62,334 nt of DNA, taken from assembly GCA_023428915.1 (NCBI GenBank), contig JAEYWL010000096.1:1-62334 (forward strand), read 5' to 3'. The stretch comes from Verrucomicrobiota bacterium. GTDB taxonomy: Bacteria; Chlamydiota; Chlamydiia; Chlamydiales; JAEYWL01. Position numbers and translations under genes: made by a program. The notes under the pieces are model-generated. The model was given only the letters and a program-made list of their open reading frames with translations. It was not told the origin of the DNA and did not search any database. Position 1 is the stretch's first letter. The number at the start of each line of letters is the position of its first letter. This document shows, piece after piece, positions 27,320-36,059 of this stretch.

Positions 27320-28657
27320 TTATTTTGCCTGACGAATTAGGTCTGATAGATTACCTGGAGAAATAAATACATAAGCTTTTCCACGTTTGACCATATCAAG
27401 AAGGCCTTTTTCATGCAAATCCTGAAGGTCATGCCGTGCTGTATCATAGGCAATGCGATGGCTGTTCCTATGCCCCTCTATAGTATAATTAGCACCAGGA
27501 TGGCGTAAAGCGTGGGCGAGCAGCACCTCTTGTCTAATGTTAAAACCCCCATTTTTTAGAAGCGATTCTACATTTACAACTTCGCTCGTTCTTCGGTTTA
27601 CATAGCTGTGAAGCAATTGAATGGACTTCTTAATAACGTCAATCTGATGGATAATAAAATATGTCAAATCATTTTGATCAGTTTCAGTATAGAGAAAGCT
27701 CTCAACATATTTGACAGGAGCTTTAAGAATAACCTCGGATATAGAAATGAATTCAAAAAGCCAATAACCTTGGCGTAACATCAACCAATAGAATAATGCT
27801 CGTGCAGTCCGTCCATTGCCATCAATAAAGGGGTGGTCGTATGCTAACCAAAAATGAAGAATAATAGCTCGTATTACAGGATGCACAAATTGCTCAGGAG
27901 TATTCCCATTTGCGAAATCGCACATAGCAGCTAACCTTTGATCCAATTCACTGGCATGCGGCGGAGTGTGTAACGTGTCGCCCGAAGCGATATCTTCGAC
28001 AACCACCACTTCATCCTCTCTCCGGAGTCTTCCAGCTGCATCAGGCTTCTCCAAAGTTTCTTCGGTAATCATTCTGTGAATTTCAAAAATAAGCTCTCTG
28101 GAAAGCGGCTGATCCTTCCATACACGTATCTGTTGCATGGTGCGAAAATTATTCAAGATCATTTGCTCGCTCTTGTCTCTGGGAGAGCGTCCAGATCTTA
28201 ACATATCTTTTGCTACCCGGCGATTAGTAGCTGCCCCTTCTATTTGACTGGAAGTGATGGCTTCTTCAATCAAGGAACGAACAATATATTGATCTCGAGT
28301 ATGGGAATTGATAATAGCCTCAGGAATCACAATGACACCCCCTGTCCCCATATCAATGCAATGTAATTGTTCTATTACATTATCGGGCAGACAATAGAAA
28401 AATAGCTCGTTTCGTCCTGTATTCCAAAGAGGAATAGATTTAAAGCCCAGCAAACGCTGCATTTTGATGCCCGCCCACCACTCTTCAATTGTCAGACCTT
28501 CCGGAGGCAGCAAGTGGCGTAAAATGTCCCAATGCCGGTATTTGCCTTCTCGTTCTGCTTTTATTCCTTCCTTTCTAATCAGCTCGAATTTCTCCGGGGA
28601 AGAAAAAATTTTCAACTGTTGCTCTTTTATATTTGGAGGCTTTCGTGGAATTTTCAT
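27320..28657 (-). CDS. Fic-domain protein with winged-helix C-terminus
   Basis: About 445 aa. The Fic catalytic motif is complete (YDHPFIDGNGRTARALFYW near residue 270), so it is probably an AMP-transferase or related nucleotidyl transferase. The upstream inhibitory motif TSSQIEG near residue 145 marks it as a self-inhibited class II Fic. The C-terminal 80 residues look like a winged helix (SHRIAYDTARHDLQDLHEKG). The ORF extends to a TTG at 28669, but ATG 28657 (MKIPRKPPNIK) with upstream operator repeats is the better start. It could modify its own or host proteins. Confidence 0.88.
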   Translation of the reverse strand: MKIPRKPPNIKEQQLKIFSSPEKFELIRKEGIKAEREGKYRHWDILRHLLPPEGLTIEEWWAGIKMQRLLGFKSIPLWNTGRNELFFYCLPDNVIEQLHCIDMGTGGVIVIPEAIINSHTRDQYIVRSLIEEAITSSQIEGAATNRRVAKDMLRSGRSPRDKSEQMILNNFRTMQQIRVWKDQPLSRELIFEIHRMITEETLEKPDAAGRLRREDEVVVVEDIASGDTLHTPPHASELDQRLAAMCDFANGNTPEQFVHPVIRAIILHFWLAYDHPFIDGNGRTARALFYWLMLRQGYWLFEFISISEVILKAPVKYVESFLYTETDQNDLTYFIIHQIDVIKKSIQLLHSYVNRRTSEVVNVESLLKNGGFNIRQEVLLAHALRHPGANYTIEGHRNSHRIAYDTARHDLQDLHEKGLLDMVKRGKAYVFISPGNLSDLIRQAK

Positions 28658-28662
28658 ATTTA

Positions 28663-28746
28663 CTACCAATTTTTATAATAGTGGTAGCAAAGATCGACAC
28701 GTTCTGTCAAATACCAATTTGGTAGATTTTGGTAGAAAATTGGTAG
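28663..28746. promoter_or_regulatory. CTACCA/TGGTAG iteron cluster upstream of fic
   Basis: Six copies of a TTGGTA(G)-type word in both orientations: CTACCA 28663-28668, TGGTAG 28682-28687, the palindrome TACCAATTTGGTA 28712-28724, then TTGGTAG at about 28729 and 28740. They fill the gap between the bicupin stop and the fic start, and are best read as an autoregulatory operator for the winged-helix Fic protein. Confidence 0.65.
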
Positions 28747-28775
28747 CAAGCCTGGTTTTTTGAAGAATTATCGGA

Positions 28776-29798
28776 TTAATCAACCGGATTTTTCTTGTTG
28801 ACGATGAAGGAATCAACATAGTATGTAGGCAAGCTCGTAAAAACCTCTTTTTTGCAATTCAAGGTGCTAGCTAAGACCTCATCTGAAAAAGATTTAACGC
28901 TTCCGGTAAAGCCGATATCTTGCGGCATCGGCTGATCAAAGAAAATAAGCATGTGCAATTCAGAATCTTCCATATTCTCAATATGATGGGGATAGGCCTT
29001 TGGAATAAAGTAAATATCACCGACTTCTAGTATGTAAGTGTCTACTTTGCCGGAAGGGGAAATGATTGACATTCTCGCTCTCCCTTGAGCGACATAACCT
29101 AGCTCAGCAGTTTCCGGATGCCAATGCGGCTCCCTCATACCTTTTCCGAAAACACGCAAAGAATAAAGCGCTTGCCTGTGCAATATCGGCCACACATTTT
29201 GCCTGGCAAGCCTGGCATTGCCATCTTCGTTATTAACTACAGGCGTGCTTGCTTCCAGCTCAAACTTGTAAAGAGAGGTGTAGCGGGATGCATTGGAAGT
29301 TGGAGCTGCTTTTTCCACTTCGGCCAGCAGTGTTTTTTTTGTGATCGGTTGCAGCTCTTGAAAGTGCTGGCTTGGGACGTTCCAGGTATTGCCAAGCACG
29401 GCCTTTGAGAATGAACCAAAAACAAATGAAAGGTCGAAGTCTTCCGGCTCTTCATGTGAAAATTGTAGAAGCACTTCTGCATCAACCTCGCCAATATTCT
29501 CTATGGCATGAAAGGATCCTGAGGGAATGAAAAAAGCATCCCCTTCTGAGACTGTAAAAGACTCCCTTAAGTTCCGGTTTCCATAAAAAGAAACAAGCAA
29601 AGATCCCCTTAAACAATAGCCTAGCTCATCGGCATTGGCATGCCAATGAGGCTCTCTTACTGCATGAGGATGCATAACTAATTTGTAAAATGACATTCCT
29701 TGCAATTCAGGAAAACTGCTTTTAGTGGCTTTAATACGATACCCCATTTTACTACTCTCTTGGGGCTGCATTTTATGCAATGGAAGATGATGCGCCAT
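28776..29798 (-). CDS. bicupin, oxalate-decarboxylase-like
   Basis: A 340-aa protein with two cupin domains, each with a full metal site: HWHANADELGY with SFHAIEN in the first half, and HWHPETAELGYVAQG with YPHHIEN in the second. The HxH(x)nE...H pattern and two-domain layout fit oxalate decarboxylase-type bicupins (oxalate to formate and CO2), but other bicupins are possible. No signal peptide. ATG 29798 is the longest start; MGYRIKA at 29747 is an alternative. It lies divergent from the TPP enzyme across the 94-bp repeat. Confidence 0.8.
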   Translation of the reverse strand: MAHHLPLHKMQPQESSKMGYRIKATKSSFPELQGMSFYKLVMHPHAVREPHWHANADELGYCLRGSLLVSFYGNRNLRESFTVSEGDAFFIPSGSFHAIENIGEVDAEVLLQFSHEEPEDFDLSFVFGSFSKAVLGNTWNVPSQHFQELQPITKKTLLAEVEKAAPTSNASRYTSLYKFELEASTPVVNNEDGNARLARQNVWPILHRQALYSLRVFGKGMREPHWHPETAELGYVAQGRARMSIISPSGKVDTYILEVGDIYFIPKAYPHHIENMEDSELHMLIFFDQPMPQDIGFTGSVKSFSDEVLASTLNCKKEVFTSLPTYYVDSFIVNKKNPVD

Positions 29799-29827
29799 AA
29801 ACTCTCATGCTTTTATTTGCTTCTTTG

Positions 29828-29921
29828 AAACCCGACTTGCTATCTTCTAAGAGTCAGATTCGAGCTCTCAGAGAGAAAAAACTTTCGAATATGACTTATT
29901 ATAAGGTAGCAAGTCGGGTTT
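29828..29921. repeat. 94-bp long-hairpin repeat, copy 1
   Basis: Terminal inverted repeats beginning AAACCCGACTTGCTA continue imperfectly for about 38 bp per arm, so the whole element folds as one hairpin. A copy with three mismatches is at 61739-61832. It sits in the divergent gap between the bicupin and TPP-enzyme genes. MITE- or REP-like. Confidence 0.9.
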
Positions 29922-29984
29922 GAATTTAAAAGTATCTATATACAAATTTTTAAAGTATTAATAAAGAAGAATAGGAAATGCAAT

Positions 29985-31691
29985 ATGCTTGGCGCTGACT
30001 TTATCCTCAACTGCTTAATAAAAGAGCAAATAGACCATTTGTTTATGGTTCCTGGCGGGCTTATCGACCCTTTTTTGCCGGCCCTTGAACGCGCCCCCTC
30101 TCTAAAACCGATAGTCGCAGCTCAAGAAGGAGGGGCCGCTTATATGGCAGACGGCTATGCCCGTGCAAGCGGGAAATGGGGGGCAGCTCTTTGCATTGGA
30201 GGCCCCGGCCTGACAAATACTGTTACAGCTGTAGCAACAGCTAAAACAGACGGCTCTCCTTTATTTGTCCTTAGCGGAGAAGCTGCCACAGATATGGAAG
30301 GATTAGGGCTTTTTCAAGATGCAAGCAATCAGACACTTGACGATGTAAGCATCTTGAAGCCCGTCACAAACTACTCCAGTTCTGTGGATGATCCAAAAAA
30401 CTTAAGACATATTATCCAACACGCGCTCCTGCACCTTCGCACGCATCCCCAAGGCCCTGTACACCTTTCCATTCCCAAAAATTGCCAAACAGCGCCATTT
30501 AATGCTGATTATGAACCGATTAACCCTGCACTAATCCACAGCGCAGTTTTATCTGAGAGCGCTGCAGAAAACTCCTTAATGCATTTTATTAATCCAAATG
30601 CAAAGCGCATTGTTTTCTTAGCTGGGGCGGGGTTAGAACACTCTGACAGTTCGAAAAGCTTATTGCAATTCGCAGAACGCTGGCATATTCCAGTAGCCAC
30701 GACATTGCGAGCAAAAGGGGTTTTTCCCGAAAACCACCCTCTTTCATTAGGGGTATTCGGTTATGCAGGGACGCATCATGCAAAAGCGGCCATTTTAGAT
30801 CAATCTCCCGACTTGCTTGTTATCTTAGGCTCCGGGCTGAATGAACGGGACAGCATGCATTGGACATTGCGCTTAACACCGGAAAAAACTATTTCAGTGA
30901 ATACCAGTGCGTTTGCCTTGGGCTCTGCTTTGCCTAGTTGTTCAGTTGTGGGAGATGTGGGGGCCTATTTAAAATGGTTGGAGTCCAAGAGTGAACAGTT
31001 GCAGCCTTTAAACTCTACAATCGCGGAACGAAAAAAATGGCTTAATGAGATAAAGGCCAAACCGCGTTTGCAGCAAGAGGCAAACCTTGAAAGTGCAGCC
31101 ATTCCCATTCATCCAGCCCGTATTGTCAATGAATTGCGCCAGGTTTTTCCTAAGGAAGGAATTTTACTAGTGGATTCAGGAGCTCATCGAGCATTCTCAG
31201 GTCATTATTGGGAATCCTATTTGCCGCGCACTTATTTATCAGCAACAAACTTAGGCCCTATGGGTTGGGCTATCCCAGCAGCAGTAGGAGCGCAATGCGC
31301 AAGGCCTTCAAGTAAAATTGCCGTCATCACAGGAGACGGCTGCATGCATATGCATGGCTTAGAAATTGCTACGGCAGCGCGCTACCAATTGCCGATCATA
31401 TATATAGTCGTAAATAACGCAGCCCTTGGAAATGTGTGGCTGCGCGCACACACGCTTGGTTCGCTTCCTGATAAACTGACTTCTTTGCCGGATATAGACT
31501 GGAGTGCTTTTTCACGTTCTCTGGGCGGTGACGGGATAACGGTCGCTAAACCAGAAGACCTCCGAAAAGCTTTTTTGAAGGCTCTCGCGAATAACAAACC
31601 CACAGTCATTGATGTCAAGGCCGACAAACGCTTCCTAACACCAGTAGAGGATTGGTCTATAGCTACATCTAATTGGTCGTACCATGAATAA
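29985..31691 (+). CDS. thiamine-diphosphate enzyme, acetolactate-synthase-like
   Basis: A 568-aa ThDP-dependent enzyme. N-terminal domain: MVPGGLIDPFLPALE, the cofactor-activating Glu in AAQEGGAAYMADGYARASGK near residue 50, and GGPGLTNTV. The C-terminal ThDP motif GDGCMHMHGLEIATAARYQL ends about ten residues later in VVNN, matching GDG...NN. It resembles acetolactate synthase, oxalyl-CoA decarboxylase and benzoylformate decarboxylase relatives; no regulatory subunit gene is nearby, so a catabolic role is as likely as amino-acid synthesis. Followed 12 bases later by a carboxymuconolactone-decarboxylase-like gene. Confidence 0.85.
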   Translation: MLGADFILNCLIKEQIDHLFMVPGGLIDPFLPALERAPSLKPIVAAQEGGAAYMADGYARASGKWGAALCIGGPGLTNTVTAVATAKTDGSPLFVLSGEAATDMEGLGLFQDASNQTLDDVSILKPVTNYSSSVDDPKNLRHIIQHALLHLRTHPQGPVHLSIPKNCQTAPFNADYEPINPALIHSAVLSESAAENSLMHFINPNAKRIVFLAGAGLEHSDSSKSLLQFAERWHIPVATTLRAKGVFPENHPLSLGVFGYAGTHHAKAAILDQSPDLLVILGSGLNERDSMHWTLRLTPEKTISVNTSAFALGSALPSCSVVGDVGAYLKWLESKSEQLQPLNSTIAERKKWLNEIKAKPRLQQEANLESAAIPIHPARIVNELRQVFPKEGILLVDSGAHRAFSGHYWESYLPRTYLSATNLGPMGWAIPAAVGAQCARPSSKIAVITGDGCMHMHGLEIATAARYQLPIIYIVVNNAALGNVWLRAHTLGSLPDKLTSLPDIDWSAFSRSLGGDGITVAKPEDLRKAFLKALANNKPTVIDVKADKRFLTPVEDWSIATSNWSYHE

Positions 31692-31703
31692 AGGAGCGAT
31701 AAA

Positions 31704-32222
31704 ATGAGCACGCTTTCATTTAACCTCGAACTTTTGAATGATGAAGACCGTGCCATATATGAAAAAATGGCAGCTAAGAGAAAAAAAGCCGGAGCTCCCT
31801 TTGGCGGCCCCTATGATGCCTTGATGAACCATCCTAAATTATGTGAAAAGATTGAAGCCCTTGGCTACTATCTCAAGTTTGAAGGGCATCTCCCGCGGAA
31901 CGTATACCAATTTATCGTTTTAACGGTGGCCAAAAAAACACAAGCTGAATTTGAATGGAAAGATCATGTCGAACACGCCGTGTCAGCCGGAGTTCCGCAG
32001 GAAGTCATAGACACGTTAAAAAGCGGCGGTTCCTCTTTTCCAGCCCCCTACAAACTTGCAGCTGAGTTATTGAACTATGTTTTTGCCTGGAAAAACATTC
32101 CAGAACCGCTGCAAAATGCCTGCATTTCTGCCTATGGCATGTATGGATTGATTGAGATAGTGGCACTATCCGGCTTCTACCAACTATTTGCAGCCATCAA
32201 CCAAGGCTTCGACATCCACTAA
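31704..32222 (+). CDS. carboxymuconolactone-decarboxylase-like protein
   Basis: A 172-aa all-alpha protein resembling the CMD/AhpD-like superfamily: GPYDALMNHPKLCEKIEALG and RNVYQFIVLTVAKKTQAEFE, then WKDHVEHAVSAGVPQEVIDT. The CxxC pair of AhpD peroxidases is absent, so a redox role is unlikely and a decarboxylase-like or unknown function is left. RBS AAAGGAGCGA is good. It is translated with the ThDP enzyme and probably serves the same pathway. Confidence 0.8.
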   Translation: MSTLSFNLELLNDEDRAIYEKMAAKRKKAGAPFGGPYDALMNHPKLCEKIEALGYYLKFEGHLPRNVYQFIVLTVAKKTQAEFEWKDHVEHAVSAGVPQEVIDTLKSGGSSFPAPYKLAAELLNYVFAWKNIPEPLQNACISAYGMYGLIEIVALSGFYQLFAAINQGFDIH

Positions 32223-32389
32223 CTCCTCGCTATCATCGATTTCGTCTGCCCAATTTATGATGGTAATGCGTTCATCGGTTATATCTATTGAGTCTTGACA
32301 CAAGATATGTGGAATATGATACCAATTGTGTCTTGAGGGAGCTCAGCTAATTCTTGATATTACACACAACTTAACTGGTTCAATTAGAC

Positions 32390-32476
32390 TTGATTTTTAA
32401 TGATTATATCATCTAAAATCAATTTAAATAAATGAATATTCTCGATATTTAATGATTAGATCACTAAAAATCAAGT
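32390..32476. promoter_or_regulatory. double near-palindrome upstream of DUF4143 ATPase 1
   Basis: The first copy, 32390-32422, has nested arms TTGATTTT/AAAATCAA and ATGAT/ATCAT. The second copy, about 32445-32476, repeats TTAATGATTA, ATCA and CTAAAAATCAA. The outer 12-bp arms ACTTGATTTTTA (32388) and TAAAAATCAAGT (32465-32476) pair perfectly. The block ends 11 bases before the ATG. Likely operator; no other gene is in 32223-32487. Confidence 0.7.
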
Positions 32477-32487
32477 AAAAGTGGTTT

Positions 32488-33729
32488 ATGTTTCATCCAT
32501 ACCTTTCTCGAGCAATTAGCCAACGCTTACTAAAACTGTTTGAAAATTTCCCTTGTCTTGTAATCACGGGAGCCAGACAAGTAGGTAAAAGCACATTACT
32601 CAGCCACTTATTTCCGAACTTGCGCAGCATCGTTTTTGATCCAATTCACGATATCCAAAATGCTCGAAAAGATCCTGAATTATTTATTAACAATAATCCT
32701 TCTCCACTCATTCTGGATGAAATTCAGTATGCCCCTGAACTAGTGCCCATTATCAAGAGGAAAGTAGATCAAACAAAAAAACCTTCTCAATATATTTTAA
32801 CGGGATCACAACAATGGGCTGTATTAAAAAATGCATCTGAAAGTCTGGCAGGAAGAGCTGTATTAAGCCATTTAGAAAGCTTTTCATTAGCGGAACTGGG
32901 CAAACAAACCAATACAGCAACTTGGCTGGAAAGATGGCTTCAAAATCCAGATATTTCTTCTATACAGCCTGCAAATCGACTACACCTTCCTTTTACTTTG
33001 CTGGAACAGCTTTGGAGAGGATTTTTTCCGGAAGCACAGTTTTTAGACCTCGATTTAATTCCCGATTTCCAATCTTCTTACCAAGCAACGTATGTGCAAA
33101 AAGACATCCGCCTGCTGGCAGATATTTCCGATATTGGATTATTCGGCAGATTTATTCGCCTTGTTGCTGCCACGACAGGACAAGAAGTTAATTACAGCCA
33201 ATTAGGAAGGGAAATAGGGCTCACTCCTCAGACGGCTCGCCGTTGGCTGACACTTCTGGAACAAACATTTGAATGGTTCGAAATACCCGCATTTTCAAAT
33301 AATAGCCTGAAAAAAGTCAGCTTAAAGCCCAAAGGATATTTTGCAGATACAGGACAAGTGTGTTTTTCGCAAATGATCTCTTCAAAAGAGGCAATCGCCA
33401 GCCATCCAATGTGGGGATCCTTATTTGAAACGGCAGTTGTTGCTGAAATCCGCAAGCGTTGTTTTGTTATGCCTGTTCCTCCTAAACTCTATCACTGGAG
33501 GCTCCACAGCGGCGCTGAATGCGACCTTATACTAGAACGAGACGGCAAGTTTTATCCCATAGAGATAAAAGCAAAAACAACCCCCAATAAATCTGACACA
33601 AATGGAATGACAGCTTTTCGCAAATATCACCCTCATCTCAATGTCCAAAAAGGACTAGTGATTGCCCCTATTAATGAAGTGTATGCATTAAGCGAACAGG
33701 ACTTTGCCATTCCTTGGGATCTAGCTTAA
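32488..33729 (+). CDS. AAA ATPase with DUF4143, copy 1
   Basis: 413 aa. The N-terminal AAA_14-type ATPase has Walker A TGARQVGKSTLL near residue 35, Walker B PLILDEIQYAPEL near 78 and sensor ILTGSQQ. A winged-helix-like middle contains YSQLGREIGLTPQTARRWL. The DUF4143-type C-terminus with a PD-(D/E)xK nuclease-like core is GAECDLILERDGKFYPIEIK (Asp, then ExK). A paralogue of the gene at 48661 (same length, clearly alignable). The function of this family is not established; defence, mobile and regulatory roles have all been considered. Confidence 0.88.
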   Translation: MFHPYLSRAISQRLLKLFENFPCLVITGARQVGKSTLLSHLFPNLRSIVFDPIHDIQNARKDPELFINNNPSPLILDEIQYAPELVPIIKRKVDQTKKPSQYILTGSQQWAVLKNASESLAGRAVLSHLESFSLAELGKQTNTATWLERWLQNPDISSIQPANRLHLPFTLLEQLWRGFFPEAQFLDLDLIPDFQSSYQATYVQKDIRLLADISDIGLFGRFIRLVAATTGQEVNYSQLGREIGLTPQTARRWLTLLEQTFEWFEIPAFSNNSLKKVSLKPKGYFADTGQVCFSQMISSKEAIASHPMWGSLFETAVVAEIRKRCFVMPVPPKLYHWRLHSGAECDLILERDGKFYPIEIKAKTTPNKSDTNGMTAFRKYHPHLNVQKGLVIAPINEVYALSEQDFAIPWDLA

Positions 33730-33732
33730 CTA

Positions 33733-33906
33733 CATGATGAAGGTGCAATGAGGGATACGGTTCTGGTGCCGGCCCGCTCTTCACTTACTATCCAATTTGA
33801 GGCGGATAATCCTGGAGTATGGCCCTTGCACTGCCACATTCTTTACCATATGGAAGCCGGCATGTTTACCGTGCTGCGTTATGCCGGCTTTCAACAACCT
33901 CTATAA
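33733..33906 (+). pseudogene. C-terminal remnant of a multicopper oxidase
   Basis: Fifty-seven codons read HDEGAMRDTVLVPARSS, then NPGVWPLHCHILYHMEAGM. HCH-x3-H-x4-M is the type 1/type 3 copper signature at the end of multicopper oxidases. No start or upstream domains exist; the remnant begins 3 bases after the stop of the DUF4143 ATPase, which therefore appears to have replaced the rest of the oxidase gene. Its end overlaps the convergent OsmC gene by 6 bases. Confidence 0.85.
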
Positions 33907-34323
33907 GAGCTTGGCGTCTACTGTAATTTCCGCTTTGAACAGTTTTGAAACTGGGCAGTTTTTTTCCGCTGTTTTTACGGCCGTATCAAACTTAGCTTTA
34001 TCCGCACCGGGAACTTCTGCCGTTAAATCTATATGGCTTTTGGTAATAGTAAAGCCAGCAGGGCCGGCATCCAGTGTGATAGTTGCTGCGGCTTCTAATT
34101 TTTTAGCAACAATCCCAGCTTTGCTAAGCTCGTGCGAAAGAGCCATCGCAAAACAGCCGGCATGCGCTGCAGCTAGCAATTCTTCAGGGGTTGTGCCCAC
34201 ACCGCTCTCGAAGCGGGTTTTATAAGAATACTGCGCTTCTTTTAAAGTACCGCTCTCTGTTGAAACAATTCCTTTGCCTTCTTTTAGGTTTCCATGCCAT
34301 ACAGCTGTTGCCTTATTTTGCAT
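33901..34323 (-). CDS. OsmC-family peroxiredoxin
   Basis: A 140-aa OsmC/Ohr-type thiol peroxidase. Both redox cysteines are present: AAAHAGCFAMALSHEL near residue 57 and AEKNCPVSKLF near 123. The glycine/threonine block VGTTPEELLAAAHAG fits OsmC. It detoxifies organic hydroperoxides. Single gene with a purine-rich AAGGTGT upstream of the ATG. Confidence 0.9.
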   Translation of the reverse strand: MQNKATAVWHGNLKEGKGIVSTESGTLKEAQYSYKTRFESGVGTTPEELLAAAHAGCFAMALSHELSKAGIVAKKLEAAATITLDAGPAGFTITKSHIDLTAEVPGADKAKFDTAVKTAEKNCPVSKLFKAEITVDAKLL

Positions 34324-34420
34324 ATTACACCTTCCTTAAAGTATTTATTCTTCGAAATCCTACATAGCCTTGACTCTTTTAAAGTATAAAGACTTTTCTT
34401 TATTTTGCTAACAAACTAAT

Positions 34421-35563
34421 TTAACCGATGATTTGAGGCAGTTCTTTTAAAAACTCTTCATAGGGATAGGCTTCTATGTTTCTGTGGTGTTCTTTTCTGG
34501 GAGAACCGGAAAGAAGAAAAAGACGTGCTTCTGGATAATCAGCACCAAAAGCTTCTAAACCTCTAAAATCTTTGGGGGTAAGTACGCTGCCCCGTTTGAT
34601 TTCAAAGGCAAATAAACCTTTTGGCCCGTACATAACAAAATCTACTTCTGTACCGTTAGAAGTGCGCCAGTAATAAAATTCAGATTGCCATCCTAAATAA
34701 TCATTATAGGCTCTAAGGTGCTGTAAAAACAATGTTTCTAATGCTGCCCCGTCTATCTCGCTAGGTGCATCTAAAGGTCCTTTAGGCCGCAGTTGCCTAA
34801 ACACGCCAGTATCAAAAAAATAGAATTTTGGATGGGCGACCATGCGGCGACTTGCACGCTTGGAAAATACCGGCAACATTGAGCCAATAAGCAAATCCTC
34901 AAGGATTTCAAAATAGTTTTCGGCTACTTTTCGGTTAAGCTTACACTCGCGGGATACCGACGATATATTTAACACCTGTCCCTGTGAAAAGCTAGCAGCT
35001 TGTAAGAAATGCGTAAAAGCTCCTAGATTTCGCGTAAGTCCCTCTTGCAAGATTTCTTCACGTAAATAAGTATAGATGTAAGACTCAAGAAACAAACCTG
35101 GTTCAGGTTCATTGACAGCAGTAGGCAGCAAACCATAAGTCAACGTTTTTTGAAAATCAAAGTTTGTTTTGATTTCTTCATAGGTGAAGGGGTGCATGTG
35201 AAAAGTATAGGCTCTTCCTGCTAAAAGATTTACCCCTTGCTTGCGCAATGCTCTTGCACTAGAACCTGTCAAAACAAAACGGATTTTTTTAGACTCTATT
35301 AAACGATGCACTTCATTTAACAAATTTGGCACTCTTTGCACCTCATCTATCAAAACCCAACCCGTGTAGTTCAAGGGAATAAATTTTTCTAAATGTGTAG
35401 GTTGTGCACTTAAGCGCATGTATAGATCTGTATCTAAAAGATCTAAATAGATAGCGCCGGGAAAAGTTTCTTTAATCCAAGCCGTTTTACCAGTGCCTCT
35501 AGGCCCAAATAAAAAAAATGAATGATTAAGCTGAGGAGGTATTTTTAATATTCTTTTGTACAT
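34421..35563 (-). CDS. AAA ATPase with DUF4143, copy 2
   Basis: About 380 aa. Walker A FGPRGTGKTAWIKETF near residue 20, Walker B GWVLIDEVQRVP and sensor LTGSSARALR; a middle winged-helix-like segment (SSVSRECKLNRKVAENYFEI); a C-terminal nuclease-like core GTEVDFVMYGPKGLFAFEIK. The frame extends to ATG 35611, but that start lies within the promoter palindromes; ATG 35563 (MYKRILKIPPQLNH) fits the family N-terminus and is used here. More divergent from copies 1 and 4. Function unknown. Confidence 0.87.
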   Translation of the reverse strand: MYKRILKIPPQLNHSFFLFGPRGTGKTAWIKETFPGAIYLDLLDTDLYMRLSAQPTHLEKFIPLNYTGWVLIDEVQRVPNLLNEVHRLIESKKIRFVLTGSSARALRKQGVNLLAGRAYTFHMHPFTYEEIKTNFDFQKTLTYGLLPTAVNEPEPGLFLESYIYTYLREEILQEGLTRNLGAFTHFLQAASFSQGQVLNISSVSRECKLNRKVAENYFEILEDLLIGSMLPVFSKRASRRMVAHPKFYFFDTGVFRQLRPKGPLDAPSEIDGAALETLFLQHLRAYNDYLGWQSEFYYWRTSNGTEVDFVMYGPKGLFAFEIKRGSVLTPKDFRGLEAFGADYPEARLFLLSGSPRKEHHRNIEAYPYEEFLKELPQIIG

Positions 35564-35585
35564 AATTCTATTATTATATAGTTTT

Positions 35586-35636
35586 TTGGAGTTGTCAACT
35601 CCAAATTGCATAAGTTTTTGGAGTTGTCAACTCCAA
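35586..35636. promoter_or_regulatory. tandem palindromes upstream of DUF4143 ATPase 2
   Basis: Two identical 19-bp palindromes TTGGAGTTGTCAACTCCAA (9-bp arms, one central base) at 35586-35604 and 35618-35636, within a 30-bp direct repeat with 32-bp period (three helical turns). They lie 22 bases upstream of the preferred start. Confidence 0.85.
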
Positions 35637-35650
35637 ATTGCATAGATTCA

Positions 35651-35896
35651 CTAAAGTAAAACGGCAGCCTGAATCGCTTGGCATTTTTCGATGAGGTCTT
35701 GTTTACTGAGACAATTTACCTTAATTTTCACATTGTCGATGTAATGCTCTACAGTGCGTTTAGAAAGATTAAGCTGCCGGGCTATCTCATTTGCAGAATA
35801 ACCAAGTAGAAGATAGGTGATGCATTTTCTTCTCTTTTTGAAAATCGAGGTCATCTTCCTAATGATAAACGAATTCGAAGCGCGGCAGCGCTTCAA
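35651..35896 (-). pseudogene. orphan LuxR-type HTH, probably truncated or frameshifted
   Basis: An 81-aa frame with a LuxR/NarL helix-turn-helix (LLLGYSANEIARQLNLSKRT, then VEHYIDNVKIKV). Receiver or sensory domains are absent. A second frame just upstream (MNLQVLIRQDNSYKFEALPR, starting near 35939) runs toward it and stops in a different phase, which suggests a decayed larger regulator. It could still be a short DNA-binding protein from an internal start. It lies directly behind the palindromes of ATPase copy 2. Confidence 0.5.
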
Positions 35897-36059
35897 ATTT
35901 ATAGCTATTATCCTGCCTAATTAAAACTTGTAAGTTCATTTTTCACAGCCTCAACAGGACTCGAAGTCCAGATGCAGGCCTGATGTAATTATTTCTGTAC
36001 AGATTATCTGCAAAGTTTTAGGTTAGGCTCAAGTCTCTGAAACTTAAGGAGGATCCATT

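Noticed and set aside
33797..34225. 142-aa plus-strand frame
   Set aside because: Antisense to the OsmC gene and overlapping the oxidase remnant in another frame; composition is that of a shadow frame.
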